A stretch of DNA of 56,934 bases from Bradyrhizobium sp. WSM1743 (GCF_000473065.1 NZ_KI421492.1:65830-122763), one strand, 5' to 3'. Counted from the first letter of the stretch, positions 10,306 to 18,926 are shown. Numbers and translations are program-made. Notes: generated by a model not told the origin, from the letters alone.

Positions 10306-11652
10306 TTAGGGCTTGTTCGGATCGAACCGCTTTTCCAGGCCCTTCCAGCAATCGGCGTAATCGTCCTGCAGCGTCGACGACTTCGCCGCGTGTGCGGTGA
10401 CGCGCTGCGGATAGCGGGTCTCGAACATGAAGGCCATGGTGCCGGTCAGCTTCACGGGCTTCAATTCGCCGTTGCTGGCGTGATCGAAGGCGTCGCGGTC
10501 GGGGCCATGCGGCAGCATGCAATTGTGCAAGGAGATGCCGCCGGGGACGAAGCCCTGCGGCTTGGCGTCATAGACGCCGTAGATCAGGCCCATGAACTCG
10601 CTCATGATGTTCATGTGATACCAGGGCGGACGGAAGGTGTTGTCCGCAACCATCCAGCGCTCCGGGAAGATGACGAAGTCGATGTTCGCCGTGCCCGCCG
10701 TCTCCGATGGCGAGGTCAGCACCGTGAAGATCGAGGGATCGGGATGGTCGAAGCTGATCGCGCCGACCGGCGAGAACGTGCGCAGATCATATTTGTACGG
10801 CGCGTAATTGCCGTGCCAGGCGACGACGTCGATCGGCGAATGCGGCAAGGTGGTCTTGAACAGCGAGCCGCCCCATTTCACGAACAGCTCGGTCGGCGTG
10901 TCCTTGTCCTCGTAGTTCGCGACCGGCGTCAGGAAGTCGCGCGCATTGGCGAGACAATTGGCGCCGATCGGCCCGCGCTCCGGCAGCGTGAAGGCGCCGC
11001 CGTAGTTTTCGCAGAGATAGCCGCGCGCCGGACCGTTCGGGATCTCGACGCGGAACTTGACGCCGCGCGGAATCACCACGATTTCGCCGGGCTCGGCATC
11101 GATGCGGCCGAACTCGGTGACGAGGCGAAGATTGCCCTGCTGCAGCACGAACAGCAATTCGCCGTCGGCATTGTAGAAATGCTGGTCCACCATCGATTTG
11201 GTGATGAGGTAGACATGCGCGGCCATGCCGGCCTGCGTATTGACGTCACCTGCCGTCGTCATGGTCTGAACGCCCTGAACGAAGGTGAGCTCCTCCTTCG
11301 GCAGCGGCGTCGGATCCCAGCGCAGCTGCGCGATCGGCAGGTCGTATTCATGACAAGGCGCCGAGCGCCACAGACCGGCATCGACCTTCTCGAAGCGGCC
11401 GGAATGCTTCACCGAGGGGCGGATGCGGTAGAGCCAGGAGCGCTCATTGGTGCCGCGCGGCGCGGTGAAGGGCGAGCCCGACAATTGCTCGGCATAGAGC
11501 CCGTAGGCGCAGCGCTGCGGCGAGTTGCGCCCGATCGGAAGCGCGCCCGGCAGCGCCTCGGTCTCGAAACTGTTGCCGAAGCCGGACATGTAGCCCGGCG
11601 TCACCTGGGCCGAGCTGCGGATGATCTGGTCAGGCGAGGTATTGATGTTCAT
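10306..11652 (-). CDS. hmgA: Homogentisate 1,2-dioxygenase
   Basis: This enzyme opens the ring of homogentisate to maleylacetoacetate. The Fe(II) ligands are H346 and E352 in WYHMNIMSEFMGL and H382 in LPHGPD; their spacing (6 and 30 residues) matches the human enzyme. The N terminus YMSGFGNSFETEALPGALP is typical. The ATG at 11652 follows a strong GGAGGAGGATAGTT, and the gene starts 2 bases after the preceding stop, so the two are translationally linked. The length is 448 residues. Confidence 0.97.
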   Translation of the reverse strand: MNINTSPDQIIRSSAQVTPGYMSGFGNSFETEALPGALPIGRNSPQRCAYGLYAEQLSGSPFTAPRGTNERSWLYRIRPSVKHSGRFEKVDAGLWRSAPCHEYDLPIAQLRWDPTPLPKEELTFVQGVQTMTTAGDVNTQAGMAAHVYLITKSMVDQHFYNADGELLFVLQQGNLRLVTEFGRIDAEPGEIVVIPRGVKFRVEIPNGPARGYLCENYGGAFTLPERGPIGANCLANARDFLTPVANYEDKDTPTELFVKWGGSLFKTTLPHSPIDVVAWHGNYAPYKYDLRTFSPVGAISFDHPDPSIFTVLTSPSETAGTANIDFVIFPERWMVADNTFRPPWYHMNIMSEFMGLIYGVYDAKPQGFVPGGISLHNCMLPHGPDRDAFDHASNGELKPVKLTGTMAFMFETRYPQRVTAHAAKSSTLQDDYADCWKGLEKRFDPNKP

Positions 11653-11654
11653 AA

Positions 11655-12611
11655 CTATCCTCCTCCTTGCAGGGCGGCCCACATTTCCTGGTCGCGCTTG
11701 TCGGTCCAGATCACGGGATCGTCGATCCCCGACGCTTCGTCATAGGCGCGCGACACGTTGAACGGCAGGCAGTGCTCGTAGATGGCAAAGCTTGAAAATT
11801 TCGGATCCATCACCTCTCGCGTCGCCGCCATCGATTCCTTCAGCGTACGCCCCTTGGCGACCGAGATTTCGGCCGCGCCATAGAGCGAGGTGACGAAATC
11901 CCGCGTCATCGCGATGGCCTCGCGCACGGTGGCCGTGCCCTTCAGCGCATCGCCGCGGCCCGGCGCGATCGCCTTGGGATTGAAGTTGCGGATCTCGTTC
12001 AGCGTCATCGGCCATTCGCGCAAATGCGCATCGCCGCAATAGCAGGCCGAGTGATATTCGATGAGGTCGCCGGAGAACATCACCTCCGCGTCCGGCACCC
12101 AGGCGACGATGTCGCCGGAGGTATGGCCCGCGCCAAGCTGCATCAGGCGCACCTCGCGCTTGCCGAGGTAAATCGTCATCTCGCCTTCGAAGGTCAGCGT
12201 CGGCCAGGTCAGGCCGGGAATGCTCGAGGCATCCTGGAACAGCCGCGGAAAGCGGCCGTATTCGGAATCCCAATCCTGCTTACCGCGCTCCTCGATCAGC
12301 CGATAGGTCTCCTGAGAGGCGACGATGCCTTGCGCCTTGTAGGCGGAGGCCCCGAGCACGCGCACGGCGTGATAGTGCGACAGCACGACATATTTGATCG
12401 GCTTGTCGGTGACGGTGCGCACGCGCTCGATCACCTTGTTCGCCATCGCCGGCGTTGCCTGGGCATCGAACACGAGGCAGCCGTCGTCGCCGACGATCAC
12501 GGCCGTGTTCGGATCGCCCTCGGCGGTGAAGGCATAGAGATCGGTGCCGATCTCGGAGAAGGTGATTGTCTTCTCGGAGAGATCGCCGGTGGATGCGAAG
12601 TTCTTCGCCAT
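11655..12611 (-). CDS. Metallo-beta-lactamase-fold protein with altered metal motif
   Basis: This 318-residue protein has the metallo-beta-lactamase fold, but the diagnostic HxHxDH motif reads H79-Y-H81-A-V83-R84, so the aspartate and last histidine are lost. GAGHTSGD and FSGDLIEYHSACYCGD, the third and fourth motifs, are kept. It may bind one metal ion or none. It is tightly packed between the DUF2783 gene (18 bases) and hmgA (2 bases), so it is surely part of aromatic catabolism, perhaps acting on an intermediate or a lactone. The exact reaction is unknown. The ATG at 12611 follows AAGGACGAATTG. Confidence 0.88.
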   Translation of the reverse strand: MAKNFASTGDLSEKTITFSEIGTDLYAFTAEGDPNTAVIVGDDGCLVFDAQATPAMANKVIERVRTVTDKPIKYVVLSHYHAVRVLGASAYKAQGIVASQETYRLIEERGKQDWDSEYGRFPRLFQDASSIPGLTWPTLTFEGEMTIYLGKREVRLMQLGAGHTSGDIVAWVPDAEVMFSGDLIEYHSACYCGDAHLREWPMTLNEIRNFNPKAIAPGRGDALKGTATVREAIAMTRDFVTSLYGAAEISVAKGRTLKESMAATREVMDPKFSSFAIYEHCLPFNVSRAYDEASGIDDPVIWTDKRDQEMWAALQGGG

Positions 12612-12629
12612 CAATTCGTCCTTACAGGT

Positions 12630-12854
12630 TTATTGTTGTTGCTGTTGCTGCTGCTGGCCGTCGATCATGCGCCGCCTGGCAAGCCCGATCGCCTCGCGCA
12701 GCACATCGATGTCGCCGATATGATTGGCGAGGATCAGGACCAGCGCCGCGTCGAAATCGGCGCTCTGCTCCGCGGTGAGACCGCGATGTGCCTCGACGAT
12801 GGCGCGGAAGGCATCGTCCGGGCGTGCGAAGTTCGAGCTGGTGGAAAGCGGCAT
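12630..12854 (-). CDS. DUF2783 protein with C-terminal polyglutamine
   Basis: This small protein of 74 residues matches the DUF2783 pattern (FARPDDAFRAIVEAHRGL, then LANHIGDIDVLREAI). It ends in eight glutamines encoded by mixed CAG and CAA codons. The ATG at 12854 follows GAGGTTTCGC, and the gene starts 8 bases after the monooxygenase stop. As I recall, Pseudomonas putida U needs a small coupling protein (MhaB) beside the flavoprotein 3-hydroxyphenylacetate hydroxylase (MhaA). This pair could be analogous; that is inference from size and position, not shown by sequence. Confidence 0.85.
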   Translation of the reverse strand: MPLSTSSNFARPDDAFRAIVEAHRGLTAEQSADFDAALVLILANHIGDIDVLREAIGLARRRMIDGQQQQQQQQ

Positions 12855-12862
12855 GCGAAACC

Positions 12863-14473
12863 TCAATACAAACCTTCGGCCCGCGCCAGCGCCGCCGCGA
12901 TCGCCGAACGCGTCGGATGGCGGAAGCGCGCCGCGACATACCCGTCGGGCCTCAGCAGATAGGCGGCACCCGGCTCAGCGCGGTAGCGCTTTGCGACCAG
13001 GCCCGAGGGATCGGCAAGTCCGCCCTCGCCACCAATGCGGATGCCCTTGATGCCATCGGGCGCATCGATCGGCGCGCCATTGCTGAACGACAGCAAGGTG
13101 AAGTCCGTTCCACTCTCGCGGAAGGCATCCGTCAGATAGATCTGCTCGCCGGCGCGCGTTGCGACGGGCGCGTCGAGCATCGAGCAGCCGGGCGAGGGTC
13201 CACCGCGCCACGTATCCGCATCGAGCGAGGACAGCGGCGAGTCATAGCTGCACGGCACCGACAGCCGGCCGCCATTGACCATGCGCTTGCCGAACTCCGT
13301 TTCCTTGGCCAGCGACAGCACCGCCTTGCGCAGCCGCGCTTCCTGATGCGAGTTTGGTGCCATGAAATCGGTCGAGCGGGTGGATTCGCGAATGTTCTCG
13401 TCGGCCGCTGCGCTGCGCTCAATGTGATAGCTTTCGAGCAGGATCGCGGGCGATCTGCCGCGCAAGACGCGATCGAGCTTCCAGGACAGATTCTCCGCGT
13501 CCTCAAGTCCGGAGTTGGCGCCGCGCGCGCCGAAGGGCGAGACCTGATGCGCGGAGTCGCCGGCGAAGACCACACGGCCATGGATGAAGCGGTCCATCCG
13601 CCGGCACTGGAATTTGTAGAGCGAGATCCACTCGAACTGGAACTCGTCGTGGCCGAGCATGCGCGCGATCCGCGGCCGCACGTTTTCCGGCTTCTTCTCG
13701 ACGACAGGATCAGCGTAACGGTTGAGCTGGAGATCGATGCGCCAGACATCGTCGGGCTGGCGGTGCAGCAGCGCCGAGCGTCCCGCATGGAACGGCGGAT
13801 CGAACCAGAACCAGCGCTCGGTCGGAAACTCCGCGGTCATCTTGACGTCCGCGATCAGAAACTGATCCTCGAACACTTGGCCGGCAAATTCCGCACCGAC
13901 CATCTGCCGCAGCGAGGACCGCGCGCCGTCGCAGGCGATGACATATTGCGCATTCAAGCGATAGGCGCCCTCCGGCGTTTCGATCGTCAGCAACGCGGAA
14001 TCGTTGCGCTGCTCGAGCGCCGTCACCTTGTTGCGCCAGCGCAGGTCGATCTCGGGCAGCTCGTTGATGCGATCGACAAGATAGGCCTCGGCGTAATATT
14101 GCTGGAGATTGATGAAGGCGGGCCGCTTGTGACCGTCTTCCGGCAGCAGATTGAACTGGTAGAGTTGCTGCTCGCCGTGGAAGATGCGGCCGACGCTCCA
14201 CACCACGCCCTTGTCGACCATGCGGTCGCCGACGCCGAGCCGGTCCCAATATTCCAGCGACCGCTTCGAGAAGCAGATCGCGCGCGAACCTTCGCCGATG
14301 CGATCGGCGTCATCCAGCAGCACGACGCGCTGACCGCGCTGGGCAAGATCGATCGCCAGCGACAGCCCGACCGGACCCGCGCCGACGACCACGACCGGAT
14401 GCGCCGGATTCTGGCCGGGACGATCCTGATCGGGGTGGCGTCGATAGCCGAACTGGGATTTGGCCGGCGCCAT
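12863..14473 (-). CDS. FAD-dependent aromatic monooxygenase
   Basis: This 536-residue flavoprotein belongs to the class A hydroxylases (MhpA/PheA/UbiH type). It has the dinucleotide-binding VVVVGAGPVGLSLAIDL at about residue 27, the mid-region YVIACDGARSSLRQ and the FAD-binding VVFAGDSAHQVSPFGARGANSGLEDAENL. It would hydroxylate a phenolic acid with NAD(P)H and O2. It leads the operon with hmgA and fahA, so the likely product is homogentisate, for example from 3-hydroxyphenylacetate. The start at 14473 follows GAGGTTAGTGT. The C-terminal thioredoxin-like part is typical of the phenol hydroxylase subfamily. Confidence 0.93.
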   Translation of the reverse strand: MAPAKSQFGYRRHPDQDRPGQNPAHPVVVVGAGPVGLSLAIDLAQRGQRVVLLDDADRIGEGSRAICFSKRSLEYWDRLGVGDRMVDKGVVWSVGRIFHGEQQLYQFNLLPEDGHKRPAFINLQQYYAEAYLVDRINELPEIDLRWRNKVTALEQRNDSALLTIETPEGAYRLNAQYVIACDGARSSLRQMVGAEFAGQVFEDQFLIADVKMTAEFPTERWFWFDPPFHAGRSALLHRQPDDVWRIDLQLNRYADPVVEKKPENVRPRIARMLGHDEFQFEWISLYKFQCRRMDRFIHGRVVFAGDSAHQVSPFGARGANSGLEDAENLSWKLDRVLRGRSPAILLESYHIERSAAADENIRESTRSTDFMAPNSHQEARLRKAVLSLAKETEFGKRMVNGGRLSVPCSYDSPLSSLDADTWRGGPSPGCSMLDAPVATRAGEQIYLTDAFRESGTDFTLLSFSNGAPIDAPDGIKGIRIGGEGGLADPSGLVAKRYRAEPGAAYLLRPDGYVAARFRHPTRSAIAAALARAEGLY

Positions 14474-14515
14474 ACACTAACCTCGGCTCTGGTCAGGAGA
14501 GGACTGATCTGCTAG

Positions 14516-14535
14516 ATAGTCTCACGTGCAACTAT
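14516..14535. promoter_or_regulatory. Candidate MarR operator
   Basis: The dyad ATAGTCTCACGTGCAACTAT lies in the 101-base gap between the divergent monooxygenase and MarR genes. ATAGT and ACTAT are perfect inverted arms around the self-complementary CACGTG core; only the two bases between them break the symmetry. Size and position fit the neighbouring MarR regulator. Confidence 0.7.
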
Positions 14536-14574
14536 TTTGGACCGGAGCCGGCCGGCCGTCAACTGGAATTCGGA

Positions 14575-15126
14575 GTGCTCTCCTTGGCGAGGACATCCAG
14601 CGACTTCGCGCTGAAGACACGGAACACCGACGAGGCCTCACCGCGACCAAAGGCGCGGCTCGATTTGTTCAAGTTCGTGCCGTTCCGTCTCAACCGGCTT
14701 GCGGCGGAGGTGAGTTCCGCGCTTGCCGTCGAATATCAGGAACGGCATGGCCTCGACATTCCGGCCTGGCGCGTCATCGCCACGCTCGGCTTCCGCGTTG
14801 ATGCCTGCAGCGCGCAGTACATCGCGCAATGCACCCGCACGCACAAATCCACCATCAGCCGTGCGGTCACCATGCTGCTGCACGAAGAGCTGATCGAGCG
14901 GGTCGAGAACGAAGCCGACCGCCGCGAATTCCGCCTGCAGCTGACCAGGAAGGGCCGCGCACTCTATGAAGAGCTGTTTCCGCAATTGCTGCGGCGTGAG
15001 GACGAGATCCTCGCCTGCCTCTCCGCGCAGGAGCGCAAGCAGCTCTCGGCCCTGCTCGGCAAGATCGAGGCGAGCCTCGATTTGATTCAGACGAGCGAAG
15101 AGGCCGACGCCAAGCAGGCGTATTAG
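14575..15126 (+). CDS. MarR family transcriptional regulator
   Basis: This winged-helix regulator is up to 183 residues long. The MarR core spans about residues 30-150, with the recognition region TRTHKSTISRAVTMLLHEELIERVENEADRR split by the wing. It faces the monooxygenase-hmgA-fahA operon and should repress it until an aromatic acid, perhaps homogentisate or a hydroxyphenylacetate, binds. The start is uncertain: the GTG at 14575 has no good spacing, while a TTG at 14584 stands 8 bases after GGAG. Confidence 0.92.
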   Translation: MLSLARTSSDFALKTRNTDEASPRPKARLDLFKFVPFRLNRLAAEVSSALAVEYQERHGLDIPAWRVIATLGFRVDACSAQYIAQCTRTHKSTISRAVTMLLHEELIERVENEADRREFRLQLTRKGRALYEELFPQLLRREDEILACLSAQERKQLSALLGKIEASLDLIQTSEEADAKQAY

Positions 15127-15134
15127 TGGATGCT

Positions 15135-15225
15135 GTCATTCCGGGGCACCGCAAAGCGGCGAACCCGGAATCTCGCTCCACAACCTCTGGCTTCCGGGTT
15201 CGCGCTCTGCGCGCCCCGGAATGAC
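15135..15225. repeat. Intergenic palindrome, family C (copy 1)
   Basis: GTCATTCCGGGGC and GCCCCGGAATGAC are the inverted termini, with inner arms GCGAACCCGGAA and TTCCGGGTTCGC. It fills the convergent gap between the MarR gene and the lactonase-like gene. A diverged copy is at 46836-46926. Confidence 0.85.
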
Positions 15226-15234
15226 GCTACCGTG

Positions 15235-16041
15235 TCACTTCGCAAACGATCGCGTCGGCGGCAGGTGCAGCGCCCAGGCGTCGACCTTGTCGCTGGCGCG
15301 CGGATAGATCTCCGTCACGATCGGATCGTGGCCGGGGATGAATCTATCGGGGTGCCCGGCGAGGCGCTCGATTGTCTCCCAGCCTGCGGCCATGTCGCCG
15401 ACATTGTAGACGATCGGGAACGGGCTCTTGCGCTGCAGATTGGCGTAGTAATGCGCAGCATCGGATGCCAGCACCACCGGCCCGCGCGCGGTTTCGACCT
15501 TGACCACCTGCAGTCCGTCGGAATGGCCGCCGACGCGATGCACGGTGACTTCGGGCGCGACCTCGCCGTCGCCGGAATAGAAGGTGACGCGCTCGCCATA
15601 GACGTGGCGCACCATCTGCGTGACGTGCTCGACCGAGAACGGGTGGCGCAGCAGGCCGTTGCACATGCAGCGCCCGGTCGCGTAAGCCATCTCGCGCTCC
15701 TGGAGGTGGAAGCGCGCATTCGGGAAGCGGTCGAGATTGCCGGCATGGTCGTAGTGCAGATGCGTCACGATGACGTCGCGAATGGCTGTTGCCGCGACGC
15801 CGAAACGCTCCAGCGCATCGACCGGATTGATCGTCAGCTTGCGCGCCCGCGCGCTCGCCTCCTCGGCATTGAAGCCGGTGTCGACCAGGATGTCGCGGCC
15901 ATGCCCTCGGATCAACCAGACGAAATAATCGAGATCCTGCGCCGCGCTGTCATGCGGGTCGGGCAGGAGGAAGTTCATGTGGGGGGTGCGCGGCGACATC
16001 GTCGCGTAGCGCAAGGCGTAGATTTCGTAGACGTTTCCCAT
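15235..16041 (-). CDS. Metallo-beta-lactamase-fold hydrolase, N-acyl-homoserine-lactonase-like
   Basis: This 268-residue protein has an intact zinc motif THLHYDHAGNLDRFP, ILVDTGF upstream, the later VGGHSDGLQ and ASDAAHYY, and the terminal IPGHDP. This pattern and the length fit the AttM/AiiB/AhlD group of N-acyl homoserine lactonases, which end quorum-sensing signals by opening the lactone ring. Related proteins act on other lactones, so the substrate is open. I chose the ATG at 16041 (MGNVYEIYAL); an upstream alternative at 16083 lacks a ribosome-binding site. A CRP-like site lies about 100 bases upstream. Confidence 0.85.
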   Translation of the reverse strand: MGNVYEIYALRYATMSPRTPHMNFLLPDPHDSAAQDLDYFVWLIRGHGRDILVDTGFNAEEASARARKLTINPVDALERFGVAATAIRDVIVTHLHYDHAGNLDRFPNARFHLQEREMAYATGRCMCNGLLRHPFSVEHVTQMVRHVYGERVTFYSGDGEVAPEVTVHRVGGHSDGLQVVKVETARGPVVLASDAAHYYANLQRKSPFPIVYNVGDMAAGWETIERLAGHPDRFIPGHDPIVTEIYPRASDKVDAWALHLPPTRSFAK

Positions 16042-16407
16042 GGTCTTGCTTTTCTGAGTTGGATCTGTGGGACGATCGAGCACACCAAGCCATCGCCGGC
16101 AGGAAAGGTCAAACGTGGGGCGTTGCGGCGGCGGCAGGGCTGCAATGTGAGACCAATCACATTCTCATCGCCATGGTGACCCTAACATGCTGCCGATAGG
16201 ATCGAACCAGGTCGCGCCGAGCATTGCCATGACAGCCCGTCTATCCCCCTCGCGGCATACCCATCCGTTGCGGTCAATCGTCGCGATAATGCCGAATCTC
16301 CAAGCGGTTGACGCCCCCCGTCCCCGGTTTGATAATGCAGGAAGCGTAAGTTAAGGTCGCCGCGGCGCAAGCTGGAACGGCGCCTTTTTGGCTGGACCGC
16401 GCTGATT
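16042..16407. other. Intergenic region with a CRP-like site
   Basis: This divergent gap of about 365 bases lies between the lactonase-like gene and the caspase-fold gene. Its clearest content is the dyad at 16144-16163, described separately. I see no supported gene; frames on the minus strand here only extend antisense to the caspase gene. Confidence 0.5.
16144..16163. promoter_or_regulatory. CRP-like operator
   Basis: AATGTGA-N6-TCACATT is a perfect inverted repeat with 7-base arms. It contains exactly the classical CRP consensus TGTGA-N6-TCACA (16146-16161). It is 103 bases upstream of the lactonase-like start (minus strand) and 245 bases upstream of the caspase-fold gene. The Crp-family protein at 23231-23905 keeps the residues that read this sequence. 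Confidence 0.7.
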
Positions 16408-17949
16408 ATGAAAATTCGCTTCTTTTTTCTTCTCTCCTTGCTCATCTCGCTCGTCCCGACTGTCCCATCGCTTGCGGCCGGTGACCGCTTTGCGCTGGTC
16501 ATCGGCAACGCCAAATATCCGGACGCGGATGCTCCGTTGAAGGAACCGATCAACGATGCGCGCGACGTCGCCGACGAGCTCAAGCGGGACGGCTTTTCGG
16601 TCGAGATCGGCGAGAACCTGACCGGCGACGGCATGCGCCGCGCCTTCGACAAGCTCTACAGCAAGATCAAGCCGGGATCGGTGGCGCTGGTGTTCTTCAG
16701 CGGTTTCGGCATCCAGTCGGCGCGCCAGAGCTATTTGCTGCCGGTCGATGCGCAGATCTGGACCGAATCCGACGTGCGCCGCGACGGTTTCAGCCTCGAG
16801 ACCGTGCTCGGCGAGCTCAACACCCGCGGCGCCGGCGTCAAGATCGCGCTGATCGATGCCTCCAGGCGCAACCCGTTCGAGCGCCGGTTCCGTAGCTTCT
16901 CGGCCGGCCTGACGCCCGTCATCGCGCCGAACGGCACGCTAGTGATGTATTCGGCGGCGCTGGCCTCGGTGGTCTCGGACGCCGGCGGCGACCACAGCCT
17001 GTTCGTCCAGGAGCTGCTGAAGGAAATCCGCGTCCCCGACCTGATGGCCGAGGAGACGCTGAACCGCACCAAGATGGGCGTCACCCGCGCCTCGCGCGGC
17101 GAGCAGGTGCCGTGGATTTCCTCGTCACTGGCCGAAGATTTCTCGTTCATTCCGGGAGCCGGCGGATCGCGTCCCGCAACGCCACCGCCCGCACCTCCCG
17201 CTGCGCCGGCCGTCGTCGCCAACAACCCGCCGCCCGCTCCACCCGCGCCGCCGGCACCGCCTCCGCTGCCGAAGCCGGCCGACACTGCTGCGGCACCCGC
17301 CCCTGCGGCTCCACCTGCGCCTGCGCCTGCACCGGCCCCACCGCCGAAGCCGCAGATCGAGGCCGCTCTGCCCCCGCCGCCACCGCCGGCGAAACCGATT
17401 GATCCCGCTCCCGCGCCGAGCACGGACAGCGGACCCAGTGCCGCCGTTCTGGCTGACGATCCCACGATCAAGAGCCTGACCGCCAAGATTGCCGCCAATC
17501 CTGATGACGTGAACGCGCTGTACCGGCGCGGCCAGGTCTATGCCAGCAAGGGCGCCTACAATCTCGCCATCAAGGATTTTGACGACACCCTCCGGATCAA
17601 TTCGAAGGATGTCGAGGCGCTGAACAACCGCTGCTGGACCCGCACCGTGGTCGGCGACCTCCAGGGCGCGTTGAAGGATTGCAACGAGGCGCTGCGGCTG
17701 CGGCCGAACTTCGTCGATGCGCTGGACAGCCGCGGACTCGTCAACCTCAAGTCGGGTGCGGTGAAGAACGCCATCGCCGATTTCGACGCGGCCCTGAAGA
17801 TCAATCCGCGCCTGACCTCCTCGCTCTATGGACGCGGCCTTGCCAAGCAACGCAACGGCTCGGCCCAGGAAGGGGCGCTGGACATTGCCAATGCCAAGGC
17901 GATGGATCCGAACATCGTTCAGGAATTCGCAAGCTACGGAGTGCGTTGA
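16408..17949 (+). CDS. Caspase-fold protein without catalytic dyad, with proline-rich linker and TPRs
   Basis: The protein is exported or membrane-anchored. A signal peptide (about residues 1-23, FFFLLSLLISLVPTVPSLAA) is followed by a peptidase C14-like domain (about 26-245), a proline/alanine-rich linker (about 250-345) and four TPR repeats (about 365-505). The catalytic histidine of the SGHG motif is F100 (FFSGFGIQ), and the cysteine of the DACR motif is S152 (IDASRRNP). It cannot be a normal cysteine protease and is probably a binding scaffold. Loss of the dyad in rhizobial caspase homologues is known. A close paralogue lies at 38426-39274. Confidence 0.88.
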   Translation: MKIRFFFLLSLLISLVPTVPSLAAGDRFALVIGNAKYPDADAPLKEPINDARDVADELKRDGFSVEIGENLTGDGMRRAFDKLYSKIKPGSVALVFFSGFGIQSARQSYLLPVDAQIWTESDVRRDGFSLETVLGELNTRGAGVKIALIDASRRNPFERRFRSFSAGLTPVIAPNGTLVMYSAALASVVSDAGGDHSLFVQELLKEIRVPDLMAEETLNRTKMGVTRASRGEQVPWISSSLAEDFSFIPGAGGSRPATPPPAPPAAPAVVANNPPPAPPAPPAPPPLPKPADTAAAPAPAAPPAPAPAPAPPPKPQIEAALPPPPPPAKPIDPAPAPSTDSGPSAAVLADDPTIKSLTAKIAANPDDVNALYRRGQVYASKGAYNLAIKDFDDTLRINSKDVEALNNRCWTRTVVGDLQGALKDCNEALRLRPNFVDALDSRGLVNLKSGAVKNAIADFDAALKINPRLTSSLYGRGLAKQRNGSAQEGALDIANAKAMDPNIVQEFASYGVR

Positions 17950-18093
17950 TAATTTTTTGCGTTGAGGCCGTCCAAGCCTCGAACCTTGAACAGCCCAGGG
18001 AACACTAATGGGCGGATGCCGCAGCAGTCCTTTTCCGGGGCATGTTGCTGGAATTTGGATGCACGCGAGCTGGCTGCGCAGGAGGGACTGGCT

Positions 18094-18768
18094 ATGAGAT
18101 CGGCTACTGCAAAAGGACTTACCGCGATCCTGTCCATCATTACCGTCGGCGCCGCGCTGTCATTGCCGACCTCATCCGCATACGCGGGCGATGACGGCAA
18201 CAGCAAGAATGTCACCGAGGACGAGATCGTCCGCGCGCTGGCGCCGGCGCCGAAGAAGCCCCTGACCCGCGGCCTCTCGATTGGCCCGCAGACCGAACCC
18301 GCGCCGAACGCGGCGGAGACCAAGCTGCTGCAGTCCGTGCGCGGCCGCTCAACGCGCTCGCTATCGTCGACCGAGCGCGAGGAGATCGCTTCGGTCGCCA
18401 AGGACAAGCCGAACATCGATCTCGAAATCACGTTCGACTACAACTCCGCCAATATCAGCGCCAAGTCGATGCCATCCGTGCAGGCGCTCGGCCGTGCCTT
18501 GACCAGTCCCGACCTCAAGGGCTCGACCTTCGTGGTCGCCGGCCACACCGACGCCGCCGGCGGCGAAGCTTACAACCAGGACCTCTCGGAGCGTCGCGCG
18601 GACTCGATCAAGCGCTACCTCGTCGAGAAGTACAACATCTCCGCGACCGATCTCGTCACCGTCGGCTATGGCAAGAGCAAGCTCAAGAATCCGAGCCAGC
18701 CGCTGGCGGAGGTCAATCGCCGCGTGCAGGTCGTCAACATGGAAAACAAGACCACCGCATCGAAGTGA
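18094..18768 (+). CDS. OmpA-family peptidoglycan-binding protein
   Basis: A signal peptide (LTAILSIITVGAALSLPTSSAYA, cleaved near residue 31) precedes a short linker and a C-terminal OmpA-like domain (about residues 115-215; FVVAGHTDAAGGEAYNQDLSERRADSI is split over its core). This domain binds diaminopimelate in peptidoglycan. The ATG at 18094 follows GGAGGGACTGGCT. It starts 145 bases after the caspase-fold gene and may share its transcript; it ends before a terminator. I see no lipobox, so it is likely soluble in the periplasm. Confidence 0.9.
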   Translation: MRSATAKGLTAILSIITVGAALSLPTSSAYAGDDGNSKNVTEDEIVRALAPAPKKPLTRGLSIGPQTEPAPNAAETKLLQSVRGRSTRSLSSTEREEIASVAKDKPNIDLEITFDYNSANISAKSMPSVQALGRALTSPDLKGSTFVVAGHTDAAGGEAYNQDLSERRADSIKRYLVEKYNISATDLVTVGYGKSKLKNPSQPLAEVNRRVQVVNMENKTTASK

Positions 18769-18829
18769 GCACGACGTAATCCTTTGCAGTGACAGGTCGT
18801 GATGTGGTGTAAGGTCTCGCTGCCAAAGC

Positions 18830-18863
18830 GCGTCCCGCAGCCTTGCGGGACGCCGCTTTATTT
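18830..18863 (+). terminator. Rho-independent terminator after the OmpA-like gene
   Basis: A perfect 10-bp stem (18830-18839 with 18844-18853) and loop GCCT are followed by CGCTTTATTT. It separates the caspase/OmpA unit from the efflux operon. Confidence 0.85.
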
Positions 18864-18926
18864 CCGGGAAGCGCTCTGTTTGGGCCTCGCGCGGATGGCC
18901 GTGAGCCAGGTCAGGATGATTCCGCG

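Noticed and set aside
10106..10522. N-terminal extension of fumarylacetoacetase
   Set aside because: It translates the family A palindrome and the end of hmgA; the normal start is at 10105.
12788..14515. 575-codon plus-strand frame
   Set aside because: Antisense to the FAD monooxygenase with all its cofactor motifs; high GC at third positions creates such mirror frames.
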